Shown here piece after piece: positions 1 to 5,328 of a DNA stretch of 5,328 nt. A model generated the notes under the pieces. It had not been told where the DNA came from. It worked only from the letters and a program-made list of their open reading frames with translations, and ran no database searches. Source of the stretch: Chloroflexota bacterium (GTDB taxonomy: Bacteria > Chloroflexota > Anaerolineae > CG2-30-64-16); the NCBI GenBank assembly GCA_029555885.1, contig JAKPQT010000296.1:1-5328 (forward strand). The letters run 5' to 3'. The first letter of the stretch is position 1. Each line of letters opens with the position of its first letter. Position numbers and translations under genes: made by a program.

Positions 1-1525
1 GAAAAAGCAGAGGGTTGGCAAACGGGTCACCGCTCAACTCCGCGCCCGGCACGGAAATCGTGCCTTGCTGGCGCAGCAGGTAGGCGCCGTAGCCTGCGGG
101 GATGAGCAGCAGGACATCCAGGTAAGCGCGCTGCCACCACGGCGGGCGCAGCAGCCGCGCACGTTCCTGCTTATAGGTGACAATGGTGAACTTGGCCGCC
201 GAGAACGTCGGCCAGAGCTGCGCCAGCAACGCAATGGCGAACGCAGCCAGGCCGAGTTCGAGGGTCGTCGGGCTGAAGCTCACCCGCAGGTCGGGCCGTT
301 GTGTGAAGTCGAGGAAGCTCGTCGTGGAGCCGACGGCCTGGGCAATCCAACTGCTGATGGGCACCGCGGCCAGGAGCGCCAGCAGGCCCAGCACCGCCGC
401 CTCAACAAAGGCGATGCCTACCACCTGCATGGACGTGGCCCCGCGGCTGCGCAGCACCGCGATTTCATTCCGCCGGCTGTTGACCGCCAGGCCGACCGTC
501 AGCCCGATGAAAGCCAGCAGCAGGCCGAGCGTCGGCACGTTGAACGCGTACAATAGCACGGTCAGCAGCATCGCGGAGCGGCGATAGGACTGGAGCGGCG
601 TGAGGGGGGAGCGGTCGAGGCTAGCCCCGGGCAGGAGGCTGCCCACCCGCTGCTGCAACTGCATGATACGGCTGACCAGGGCGGGGACTTCAGTAACGGT
701 GACATCGTCGCCATCCAGCACGAAGTACCACAGCCCCAGGTAGATTTCGTTCTCCAGATAGGGGCTCAAGTACTGCAGGAAGGTCGCTTCGGGGACGATG
801 AACTGCTCTTCCAGGCCGACAGGCCGGTAGAACCAGTACAGTTCATTGGGGTCCCGGGCGTCCCAGACGCCGGAGATGCGGACGGGGATCTCAAACCGGC
901 GGGTGCTGCCCCGCTGTTGCGGCACGAGCGCCACGTATTCCTCGCCCGCGTGCAAGCCGAGCTTCTCTGCCAGCCCATCGCTCACCAGCACCTCGACCGG
1001 TTCGGTGCTGCCGGTTGCGGCGGGGCGGGGCCAAGTCCCTTCCACCAGGTTGATATGGTTCTCGAAGTCGCTCGCGGTGCTGAAGGACACCCAGGCGAGC
1101 GGTTTTTTGACGTCATCGTATTCGACCGCGTTCGCCGGAAAGAGGCGCAGGTTGTCGGTCTTGAAGTGACGCACTGCCACCTTCTGCGGCATGTTGAGTG
1201 CATCACTCAGGCCAAGAGACATGAACGCATCCAGCGGCTCGACATCGGCCCACTCGACCGCGCCATGCCATGAGCCGATATAGCGAAACATGAACGCGAA
1301 CGGCTCACGGGAGGCCGCCGTCGTCTCCTGGATCTGCTCCCCGGTGCCAAACAACCCGGTCTTGAGCATGCGGTAGTACACGGCATCGGCATAGGCCGGC
1401 ACGCTCATGACCAGCGCACTGGAGACGATCAGACCCAACAGGGTCGCGATACTCAGGCCGAACTGCGACAGGAGTCGCTTCAGGGCAACGACGACAATCG
1501 CCCAGGTCCGCAGCAGGAAACCCAT
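1..1525 (-). CDS. FtsX/MacB-type ABC transporter permease, partial (C-terminus outside window)
   Basis: I translated this frame by hand from the ATG at 1525. It stays open for 508 codons to the window edge, so the 3' end is missing. The product is a membrane permease of the MacB/FtsX/LolE class, which transmits ATPase movement to extracytoplasmic domains rather than forming a classic channel. An N-terminal transmembrane helix lies at about residues 20-45. A large extracytoplasmic domain of the MacB periplasmic-core type follows (about 46-315). The FtsX domain then has hydrophobic helices at about 318-348, 366-396 and 420-442, with the family-typical cytoplasmic loop RRNEIAVLRSRGAT at 351-364. 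A fourth hydrophobic stretch at about 468-485 suggests the protein continues into a second copy of the module, as in the roughly 1000-residue permeases of this class (inference). The start lies 2 bases after the adaptor's stop codon, with a weak GGGCGG upstream, so translation is probably coupled. The substrate is unknown. Confidence 0.9.
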   Translation of the reverse strand, partial: MGFLLRTWAIVVVALKRLLSQFGLSIATLLGLIVSSALVMSVPAYADAVYYRMLKTGLFGTGEQIQETTAASREPFAFMFRYIGSWHGAVEWADVEPLDAFMSLGLSDALNMPQKVAVRHFKTDNLRLFPANAVEYDDVKKPLAWVSFSTASDFENHINLVEGTWPRPAATGSTEPVEVLVSDGLAEKLGLHAGEEYVALVPQQRGSTRRFEIPVRISGVWDARDPNELYWFYRPVGLEEQFIVPEATFLQYLSPYLENEIYLGLWYFVLDGDDVTVTEVPALVSRIMQLQQRVGSLLPGASLDRSPLTPLQSYRRSAMLLTVLLYAFNVPTLGLLLAFIGLTVGLAVNSRRNEIAVLRSRGATSMQVVGIAFVEAAVLGLLALLAAVPISSWIAQAVGSTTSFLDFTQRPDLRVSFSPTTLELGLAAFAIALLAQLWPTFSAAKFTIVTYKQERARLLRPPWWQRAYLDVLLLIPAGYGAYLLRQQGTISVPGAELSGDPFANPLLF

Positions 1526-1527
1526 GC

Positions 1528-2934
1528 TTACCGCCCTACGATTGTCTGGCCCTCTTCCAGGCCCTCCAGGATTTCGACCTGGTCTTCATTCTTGACGCCC
1601 AGCTTCACATCCTGGCGGCGCTGTGCATCCCCATCCTGGACGACCACGAAGTTGCGTCCCTCGAAATTGCGGATGGCCGCAGGCGGCAGCCACAGGGCCT
1701 CCTTACGCTCCTCCAGAATGATGGTGAGCCGGATGAGGTCGCCGAGATCGTATTCCTGGATGATCGCAGGGTCAGTGACGGTGAAGCGCGTCGTCTTGTC
1801 CTCTTCCTGGACTTGGGTGCTCGCCCCGCCGCTGCCGTAGGGATACGGCAGCCGCCGAATGGCAGCCTCGAACTCCTGGCCGGGGCGGCTGACCGGGCTG
1901 GCCTTCGCGATCATGCCCTCAGTTAGTTCCTGCATTTCCTCGGTCTTGAGTTCCGCGGCAATCTCGCGCTCGCCGGGGATGGACACTGTCGCCACCGGCT
2001 TGAAGGCTTCGGCCGCGCGGCCTTCCGTCAGCACGATGGACATCACCATGCCGTCGAACGGGGCAATGATCTGCGAGTCAGCGATGGCCGCCTGGACCCG
2101 CTTGACTTCCAGCTCGGCGCGCGCGACGTCGTTGGCGATGAGCGGGTCAATGCCCTGCTCCAGCGTGCTCACTGCGAGTTGCGCCAGTTTGACCTGCTGC
2201 TCCTGCAGTTGCACCTGGTACTTGTGCGCGGCGATGTCCTGCATTGTCAGGTCGTAGGCAGCCCTGGCCTTGTCATACTCCATGGTGGCCTGCTGCAGGG
2301 CAGCCGCCTGCGGTGAAGCGCCCACATCGTTGCGCCACGCGATTTCGTCATACGCGCCCTGCGCCCGATCGCGGGCCAGTTGCGCCTGAGCCAGGGTGAT
2401 CTCGGCCTGCTTCTGGCGCGGGGTCGGGTCCTGCATCCGCACCAACTGGAGTTGTAGCTGCGCGGTTTCCAGGTTGATTTGGGCCCGCTGCAGCTCTGCG
2501 CTTAGGTTCCCTTCAGCCTTCGCCACAACCGATTTGGCCCGGTTAAGCTCCAGCTCCGCCGACTGAAGCTGGCGTTCCAGGTCCGGCATTTCGAGCTCAG
2601 CCAGGACCTGCCCTTCCGTGACGGTGTCGTTCCGCTTGACGTGGATGGCCTTAACTCGTCCGCTCGAGCGGAAGAACAACTCTTGCTCCGTCACAGGCAC
2701 CACACGGCCAGTGACCTGCAACCGGCGCACGACGTCGCCGCGCGCGACGGTGTACATCGGTTTCTGCGCGACGATGGGCGTCGGGATCGGTGTCGGCTCG
2801 GCCTCGTCTGCCGCGGCGACCTCCGCAGCCGGCCGCGCCGAAGGCAGCAGGGAGCAACTGGTAGCAAGAATGGTGACGAGCAAGAGCAGGCTGAAACGAC
2901 CGAGGATTGAAAAGGGATGGACAGTTTTCTTCAT
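1528..2934 (-). CDS. HlyD/MacA-family efflux adaptor lipoprotein
   Basis: This 468-residue periplasmic-adaptor-like subunit probably partners the permease directly downstream. Residues 1-27 form a lipoprotein signal peptide: Lys-Lys near the start, a Leu-rich core, and ATSC with the lipidated Cys at 27. A low-complexity Ala/Glu/Pro linker with PTPIPTPI follows (about 31-55). The first half of a biotinyl-lipoyl-like domain is at about 82-113 (SSGRVKAIHVKRNDTVTEGQVLAELE region). A long Gln/Ala/Leu-rich coiled-coil hairpin covers about 115-285. The second lipoyl half is at about 288-310 (IIAPFDGMV), followed by a beta-barrel (about 315-410) and a C-terminal membrane-proximal domain (about 412-468). 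This order is the classic membrane-fusion-protein plan, and the length is slightly above MacA (about 370-400) because of the linker and long coiled coil. The start is supported by GGTGAG six bases upstream. The family call is firm, but the transported substrate cannot be read from the sequence. Confidence 0.93.
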   Translation of the reverse strand: MKKTVHPFSILGRFSLLLLVTILATSCSLLPSARPAAEVAAADEAEPTPIPTPIVAQKPMYTVARGDVVRRLQVTGRVVPVTEQELFFRSSGRVKAIHVKRNDTVTEGQVLAELEMPDLERQLQSAELELNRAKSVVAKAEGNLSAELQRAQINLETAQLQLQLVRMQDPTPRQKQAEITLAQAQLARDRAQGAYDEIAWRNDVGASPQAAALQQATMEYDKARAAYDLTMQDIAAHKYQVQLQEQQVKLAQLAVSTLEQGIDPLIANDVARAELEVKRVQAAIADSQIIAPFDGMVMSIVLTEGRAAEAFKPVATVSIPGEREIAAELKTEEMQELTEGMIAKASPVSRPGQEFEAAIRRLPYPYGSGGASTQVQEEDKTTRFTVTDPAIIQEYDLGDLIRLTIILEERKEALWLPPAAIRNFEGRNFVVVQDGDAQRRQDVKLGVKNEDQVEILEGLEEGQTIVGR

Positions 2935-2940
2935 TGATCA

Positions 2941-2946
2941 CTCACC
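2941..2946 (-). promoter_or_regulatory. Ribosome binding site of the HlyD-type adaptor gene
   Basis: On the minus strand, GGTGAG sits six bases before the ATG at 2934. It matches the GGTGA part of the anti-Shine-Dalgarno complement. This fixes the start of the adaptor gene, and the lipoprotein signal peptide that begins there agrees. Confidence 0.6.
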
Positions 2947-3033
2947 AAAGGATTTGGCGTCGCTCCGGACGTCAGACAGAATGTCGGATAGCTAACTCGT
3001 AGCCCAGGGCCTTGTGCCCGGCAGATGCCTGAT

Positions 3034-3039
3034 AGTATA
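3034..3039 (-). promoter_or_regulatory. Candidate -10 element for the adaptor-permease operon
   Basis: TATACT on the minus strand matches five of six bases of the sigma70 -10 consensus. It lies about 100 bases upstream of the adaptor ATG and just after the right arm of the 3042-3094 inverted repeat. No good -35 hexamer is present 16-18 bases upstream (TGTCCG at 17 bp), so this is a weak call. The gap between araB and the adaptor must hold a promoter unless the two genes are co-transcribed. Confidence 0.3.
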
Positions 3040-3041
3040 TT

Positions 3042-3094
3042 GCGAAAGCGCCCATCCGGACATGCGCACGGTCATACAACGGGCGCTTTTCCGC
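3042..3094. terminator. Long inverted repeat, possible terminator after araB
   Basis: AAAGCGCCC (3045-3053) and GGGCGCTTT (3081-3089) are perfect 9-bp arms around a 27-base loop. A further 3 bp (GCG 3042-3044 with CGC 3092-3094) pair across a two-base bulge. Read on the minus strand, the hairpin lies about 32 bases after the araB stop and ends in only three T residues, so it is an imperfect Rho-independent terminator. Read on the plus strand, it is followed by CTTATTTTT, but no plus-strand gene precedes it. It could instead act at the DNA level, because the right arm on the minus strand abuts the candidate -10 of the next operon. Confidence 0.4.
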
Positions 3095-3107
3095 TTATTT
3101 TTGGCGA

Positions 3108-3119
3108 TCAGCGCGCTGA
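3108..3119. repeat. 12-bp perfect palindrome TCAGCGCGCTGA
   Basis: The palindrome lies just after the araB stop, between two other inverted repeats. It has no spacer, so it would make a poor RNA hairpin. A protein-binding site or chance in GC-rich DNA are both possible. Confidence 0.4.
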
Positions 3120-3121
3120 GG

Positions 3122-3140
3122 GCGGTCAGCTCCTGACCGC
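3122..3140 (-). repeat. Tight hairpin over the araB stop codon
   Basis: GCGGTCAG (3122-3129) and CTGACCGC (3133-3140) are perfect 8-bp arms around a three-base loop. The hairpin includes the last codons and the TGA stop of araB. No T-tract follows it on the minus strand. It would more plausibly stabilise the 3' end of the mRNA against exonucleases than act as an intrinsic terminator. Confidence 0.5.
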
Positions 3141-4802
3141 AGCCTTCAGGTTCTTGAGCCGCTTCATTACATCGTTGGCGCCGCGGCCAAAGTAATCGTG
3201 GAGGGTCACGTATTCTGCATACAACTGATCGTAGACCTGCTTCGCCGCGGGGTTGGGCTCGTACTGGTCCGCGCGCAGCCCGGCCATGTGGCGGGCGGCC
3301 TCCACGATGGTGTCATAGCCGCCGGCTGCCGCGCCTGCAGCGACTGCGCCGTGCATGGCCGCGCCCAACGCGCCGCCCTGGTGGGTGCGCGCGACTTTGA
3401 TGGGCCGGCCAGTGACATCGGCGTAAATCTGCATGAGTAGCCGGTTCCGGTCGGGCAGGCCGCCGGTCGCGACGATCTCGTGCACCGGCACGTCATTGTC
3501 TTCAAAGGCCTCGATAATCACGCGCGTGCCGTAGGCCGTCGCCTCGATGAGCGCGCGGTAGATTTCCTCGGGCCGCGTCAGCAGCGTCATCCCCAACAGC
3601 AGGCCAGTCAGGTCCACGTCCACCAGCACGCTGCGGTTGCCGTTCCACCAATCCAGCGCCAGCAGCCCGCTCTCGCCCGGCCGCAGCGCCGCGGCCTGCT
3701 CCTCCAACAACTGGTGGATATTGATGCCGCGCGCCGCGGCCTCGCGTTCGTAGGCGGCGGGCACGCAGTTCTCCGTGAACCAGGCAAAGTGATCGCCCAC
3801 GCACGACTGGCCGGCCTCGTAGCCGAAGAAGCCGGGGATGATGCCATCTTCCACGTAGCCGCACATCCCTGGGACGATGCGCTCCTCCGTGCCCAGCACC
3901 ATGTGGCAGTTGGACGTGCCCATGATGATGACCATGCGGCCCGCCTCAGTGACGGTCGCCGCGGGCACTGCGACGTGCGCATCGACGTTCGCCACGGCGA
4001 CAGCGGTGCCCGGCTGGAGCCCCGTCCATGCGGCCGCCTGCTCGGTCAGCCCGCCGGCGCGCTGGCCCAGTTCCGCAATCTTGCGGGAGAGCTTGTCATC
4101 GACCAGCCGCTCCAGCCGCGGGTCCAGTGCGCGGAAGAACTCGTTTGGCGGAAATCCATCGTGCTTCGACCAGATGCCCTTGTAGCCCGCGGTGGTCAGG
4201 TTACGGGTCTCGACGCCGGTGAGCTGCCAGATAACCCAGTCCGCAGCCTCCAGGAGACGGTCAGCACTCTCGTAGATCTCCGGATCCTCGTCCAGAATCT
4301 GCCAGGCCTTCGGCACGAACCATTCGGAGCTGATCTTCCCACCGTACCGGTCCAGAAATGCGTAGCCGAGCCGCCGCGCCGTTTCGTTGAGCTTGTTGGC
4401 CTCCGGCTGCGCCGCGTGGTGCTTCCACAGCTTGACCCATGCATGGGGCCGGCTGCGGTATTCGGGGAGGAAGCAGAGGGGCGTCCCATCGGCCTTCGTG
4501 GGCAGCATCGTGCAGGCGGTGAAGTCGATGCCGAGGCCGATCACATCCTCCGGTGCGATGCCGCTCTCGGCCAGCACGGCAGGAACCGCGTGCCGCAGCA
4601 CTTCCAGGTAGTCGTTCGGGTCTTGCAGGGCCCAGTCCGGCTCCAGCCGGACGCCTCCTGCATCGGCGGGCAGCCGCTCATCGAGCACGCCGTTGGCATA
4701 GGGATGGACGTAGGTGGCGACTTCACGTCCGTCGGCGACATCCACGAGCAGCGCGCGGCCCGACTCCGTTCCGAAATCAACGCCGATCACGTATTTGGGC
4801 AT
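3126..4802 (-). CDS. araB: L-ribulokinase (FGGY carbohydrate kinase family)
   Basis: The 558-residue product phosphorylates L-ribulose with ATP to L-ribulose 5-phosphate in the cytoplasm, the second step of L-arabinose catabolism. The N-terminal phosphate-binding loop is [12 protein letters not shown] (6-17). Blocks recalled as characteristic of Bacillus-type AraB include [11 protein letters not shown] (91-101), LWKHHAAQ (125-132), [10 protein letters not shown] (152-161), [11 protein letters not shown] (271-281, with the expected catalytic-base Asp at 274), [12 protein letters not shown] (293-304), [16 protein letters not shown] (327-342), LDWWNGNRS (383-391), and the C-terminal ATP-site glycines ATGG (445-448) and GGALGAA (476-482). 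The length matches known AraB proteins (about 560). The start at 4802 is chosen because GGAGG lies four bases upstream and [11 protein letters not shown] aligns with the family N-terminus. The frame stays open to 5222, but that extension runs through a terminator and a tRNA. No other arabinose genes are in view. The call over xylulokinase is firm, given the AraB-specific blocks. Confidence 0.96.
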   Translation of the reverse strand: MPKYVIGVDFGTESGRALLVDVADGREVATYVHPYANGVLDERLPADAGGVRLEPDWALQDPNDYLEVLRHAVPAVLAESGIAPEDVIGLGIDFTACTMLPTKADGTPLCFLPEYRSRPHAWVKLWKHHAAQPEANKLNETARRLGYAFLDRYGGKISSEWFVPKAWQILDEDPEIYESADRLLEAADWVIWQLTGVETRNLTTAGYKGIWSKHDGFPPNEFFRALDPRLERLVDDKLSRKIAELGQRAGGLTEQAAAWTGLQPGTAVAVANVDAHVAVPAATVTEAGRMVIIMGTSNCHMVLGTEERIVPGMCGYVEDGIIPGFFGYEAGQSCVGDHFAWFTENCVPAAYEREAAARGINIHQLLEEQAAALRPGESGLLALDWWNGNRSVLVDVDLTGLLLGMTLLTRPEEIYRALIEATAYGTRVIIEAFEDNDVPVHEIVATGGLPDRNRLLMQIYADVTGRPIKVARTHQGGALGAAMHGAVAAGAAAGGYDTIVEAARHMAGLRADQYEPNPAAKQVYDQLYAEYVTLHDYFGRGANDVMKRLKNLKAAVRS

Positions 4803-4806
4803 AAGG

Positions 4807-4811
4807 CCTCC
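4807..4811 (-). promoter_or_regulatory. Ribosome binding site of araB
   Basis: A perfect GGAGG on the minus strand lies four bases before the ATG at 4802. An alternative in-frame ATG seven codons upstream (4823) would place this motif inside the coding sequence, and it extends the protein beyond the usual family N-terminus. This site therefore decides the start. Confidence 0.8.
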
Positions 4812-4842
4812 AGGACTTGTCATCGGGATACAATGTGGCAGC

Positions 4843-4861
4843 GAGAACAGCCTGAGAACAG
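4843..4861. repeat. Pair of 8-bp direct repeats (GAGAACAG), 11-bp period
   Basis: GAGAACAG occurs at 4843-4850 and again at 4854-4861, separated by CCT. The 11-bp period places both copies on the same face of the helix. They lie directly downstream of the candidate araB -10, roughly from the predicted transcription start to +18. A regulator could bind here, but chance is not excluded. Confidence 0.45.
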
Positions 4862-4866
4862 ACGAT

Positions 4867-4875
4867 ATTCTACCA
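4867..4875 (-). promoter_or_regulatory. Extended -10 promoter candidate for araB
   Basis: On the minus strand, TGGTAGAAT combines an extended -10 (TGn) with TAGAAT, five of six matches to TATAAT. No good -35 exists at normal spacing (TCCTCT at 17 bp), which fits an extended -10 promoter. Predicted transcription starts near 4860 and gives a leader of about 58 bases before the araB ATG. The local AT-rich patch (about 4862-4898) stands out from the GC-rich surroundings. Confidence 0.55.
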
Positions 4876-4877
4876 TA

Positions 4878-4890
4878 TAAAACGGTTTTA
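4878..4890. promoter_or_regulatory. 13-bp inverted repeat, candidate operator of araB
   Basis: TAAAAC-G-GTTTTA has perfect 6-bp arms around one central base. It lies just upstream of the extended -10, in the region RNA polymerase would cover. The AT-rich arms around a CG core resemble sites of LacI-family repressors in general style, although the one-base centre differs from the usual even-centred LacI operator. It does not match the AraR operator as I recall it. Its role is inferred from position and symmetry only. Confidence 0.45.
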
Positions 4891-5140
4891 GAGGAAAATG
4901 GGACGATGGCCCGAACAGCAGCAATGGTAGCATCGACAGGCGACTCAAGACGGTAGCACGCTTCACAACCTTGAAGAACTGCCAACTTGTATTCGGAAGC
5001 ACCTGGTAATCGCCACCACTTCATGGGACGCTCACTGCATAACTCCCGTTCTGGATTCACAAGATCGGTGCGGCCGTTTTTTGTGTTGCGAAGATGACCA
5101 GCCGTGAGGTCTGTGAAACATGCGCGGCGCTCAGAGGGGG
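4891..5140. other. Intergenic stretch with no recognisable gene
   Basis: The 250 bases between the tRNA terminator and the araB promoter patch hold no recognisable coding region, RNA gene or repeat. The araB frame is free of stops through it, but the translation resembles no family I know and has no convincing ribosome binding site. The short minus-strand frame at 4820-5002 starts here but also looks spurious. An upstream araB promoter or a further regulator site could be hidden here, but none stands out. Confidence 0.6.
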
Positions 5141-5183
5141 TAAAACAAGACCACACGGTTGCCTGGATGGCAGTTCCGTGTGG
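5141..5183 (-). terminator. Rho-independent terminator of the tRNA-Pro gene
   Basis: On the minus strand, CCACACGG (5176-5183) pairs perfectly with CCGTGTGG (5151-5158). An inner TGCC/GGCA stem lies around a five-base loop. TCTTGTTTTA follows at once (5150 down to 5141) as the T-rich tail. The hairpin begins six bases after the tRNA discriminator base, so it should end the tRNA transcript before araB. Confidence 0.8.
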
Positions 5184-5188
5184 ACTAA

Positions 5189-5264
<76 letters not shown>

Positions 5265-5274
5265 TACGCTTGCA

Positions 5275-5303
5275 ATTATAGCCAGGGCGGGCGAAAATGC
5301 AAA
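5275..5303 (-). promoter_or_regulatory. Sigma70-type promoter of the tRNA-Pro gene
   Basis: On the minus strand, a perfect TATAAT (5275-5280) is separated by 17 bases from TTTGCA (5298-5303), four of six matches to TTGACA. The -10 ends ten bases before the tRNA 5' end, giving a very short precursor leader. Together with the terminator after the gene, this makes the tRNA its own transcription unit. Confidence 0.75.
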
Positions 5304-5328
5304 TCGGCATGGACCCACCCTTTTTCGT

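Noticed and set aside
65..556. A 163-codon plus-strand frame opposite the permease
   Set aside because: Its translation is low-complexity and rich in Arg, Gln and Glu, and it lies opposite the FtsX domain of the permease, which has a clear family motif and continuous frame.
2659..2672. 14-bp perfect palindrome TCCGCTCGAGCGGA inside the adaptor gene
   Set aside because: It encodes part of the conserved lipoyl-half segment (RSSGR) and has no regulatory context, so chance in GC-rich coding DNA is more likely.
3480..4880. A 466-codon plus-strand frame opposite araB
   Set aside because: It is the antisense shadow of a gene with clear AraB motifs. Its translation is rich in Arg, His and Gln with no recognisable domain, as is typical of opposite frames in GC-rich genes.
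4820..5002. A 60-codon minus-strand frame upstream of araB
   Set aside because: It has no convincing ribosome binding site or family resemblance, and it overlaps the araB promoter elements. Chance is the simplest explanation.

Overview
The window reads as ordinary chromosomal DNA from a GC-rich bacterium, most likely a member of the Chloroflexota (Anaerolineae-like). This is inferred from protein style: a HlyD-family lipoprotein with a Thr-Pro-Ile-Pro-Thr-Pro linker after the lipid anchor, a very long FtsX-type permease, and a Bacillus-like L-ribulokinase. No rRNA or phylogenetic marker is present, so the assignment is tentative. Every convincing gene lies on the minus strand, so the order of transcription runs from high to low coordinates.

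Layout in the direction of transcription. A tRNA-Pro gene (anticodon CGG) at 5190-5264 has its own sigma70-type promoter (5275-5303) and a Rho-independent terminator (5141-5183), so it is a self-contained unit. A leader and intergenic region of about 340 bases follows (4803-5140). It holds no credible gene, but near its downstream end it has an extended -10 promoter, a 13-bp inverted repeat and a pair of 8-bp direct repeats spaced one helical turn apart. Next is araB (3126-4802), a full-length 558-residue L-ribulokinase with a strong GGAGG ribosome binding site. Its 3' end and the next 100 bases carry three inverted repeats. After a 191-base gap come a HlyD/MacA-type lipoprotein adaptor (1528-2934) and, two bases later, an FtsX/MacB-type ABC transporter permease (1-1525) that runs off the window.

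How the genes work together. The adaptor and permease form a tightly coupled operon, presumably for a MacAB-like export or envelope-remodelling ABC system. The ATPase gene is not in view and would be expected beyond position 1. AraB phosphorylates L-ribulose in L-arabinose catabolism, but no araA, araD or transport partner is visible, so it appears to be a stand-alone transcription unit. The longest stop-free frame at araB extends upstream to 5222 and into the tRNA. That extension is not coding, and the true start is at 4802.

I found no mobile element, CRISPR array or clearly new system. The points most worth a second look are the putative regulatory sites in front of araB, the hairpin cluster between araB and hlyD, and the missing ATPase.
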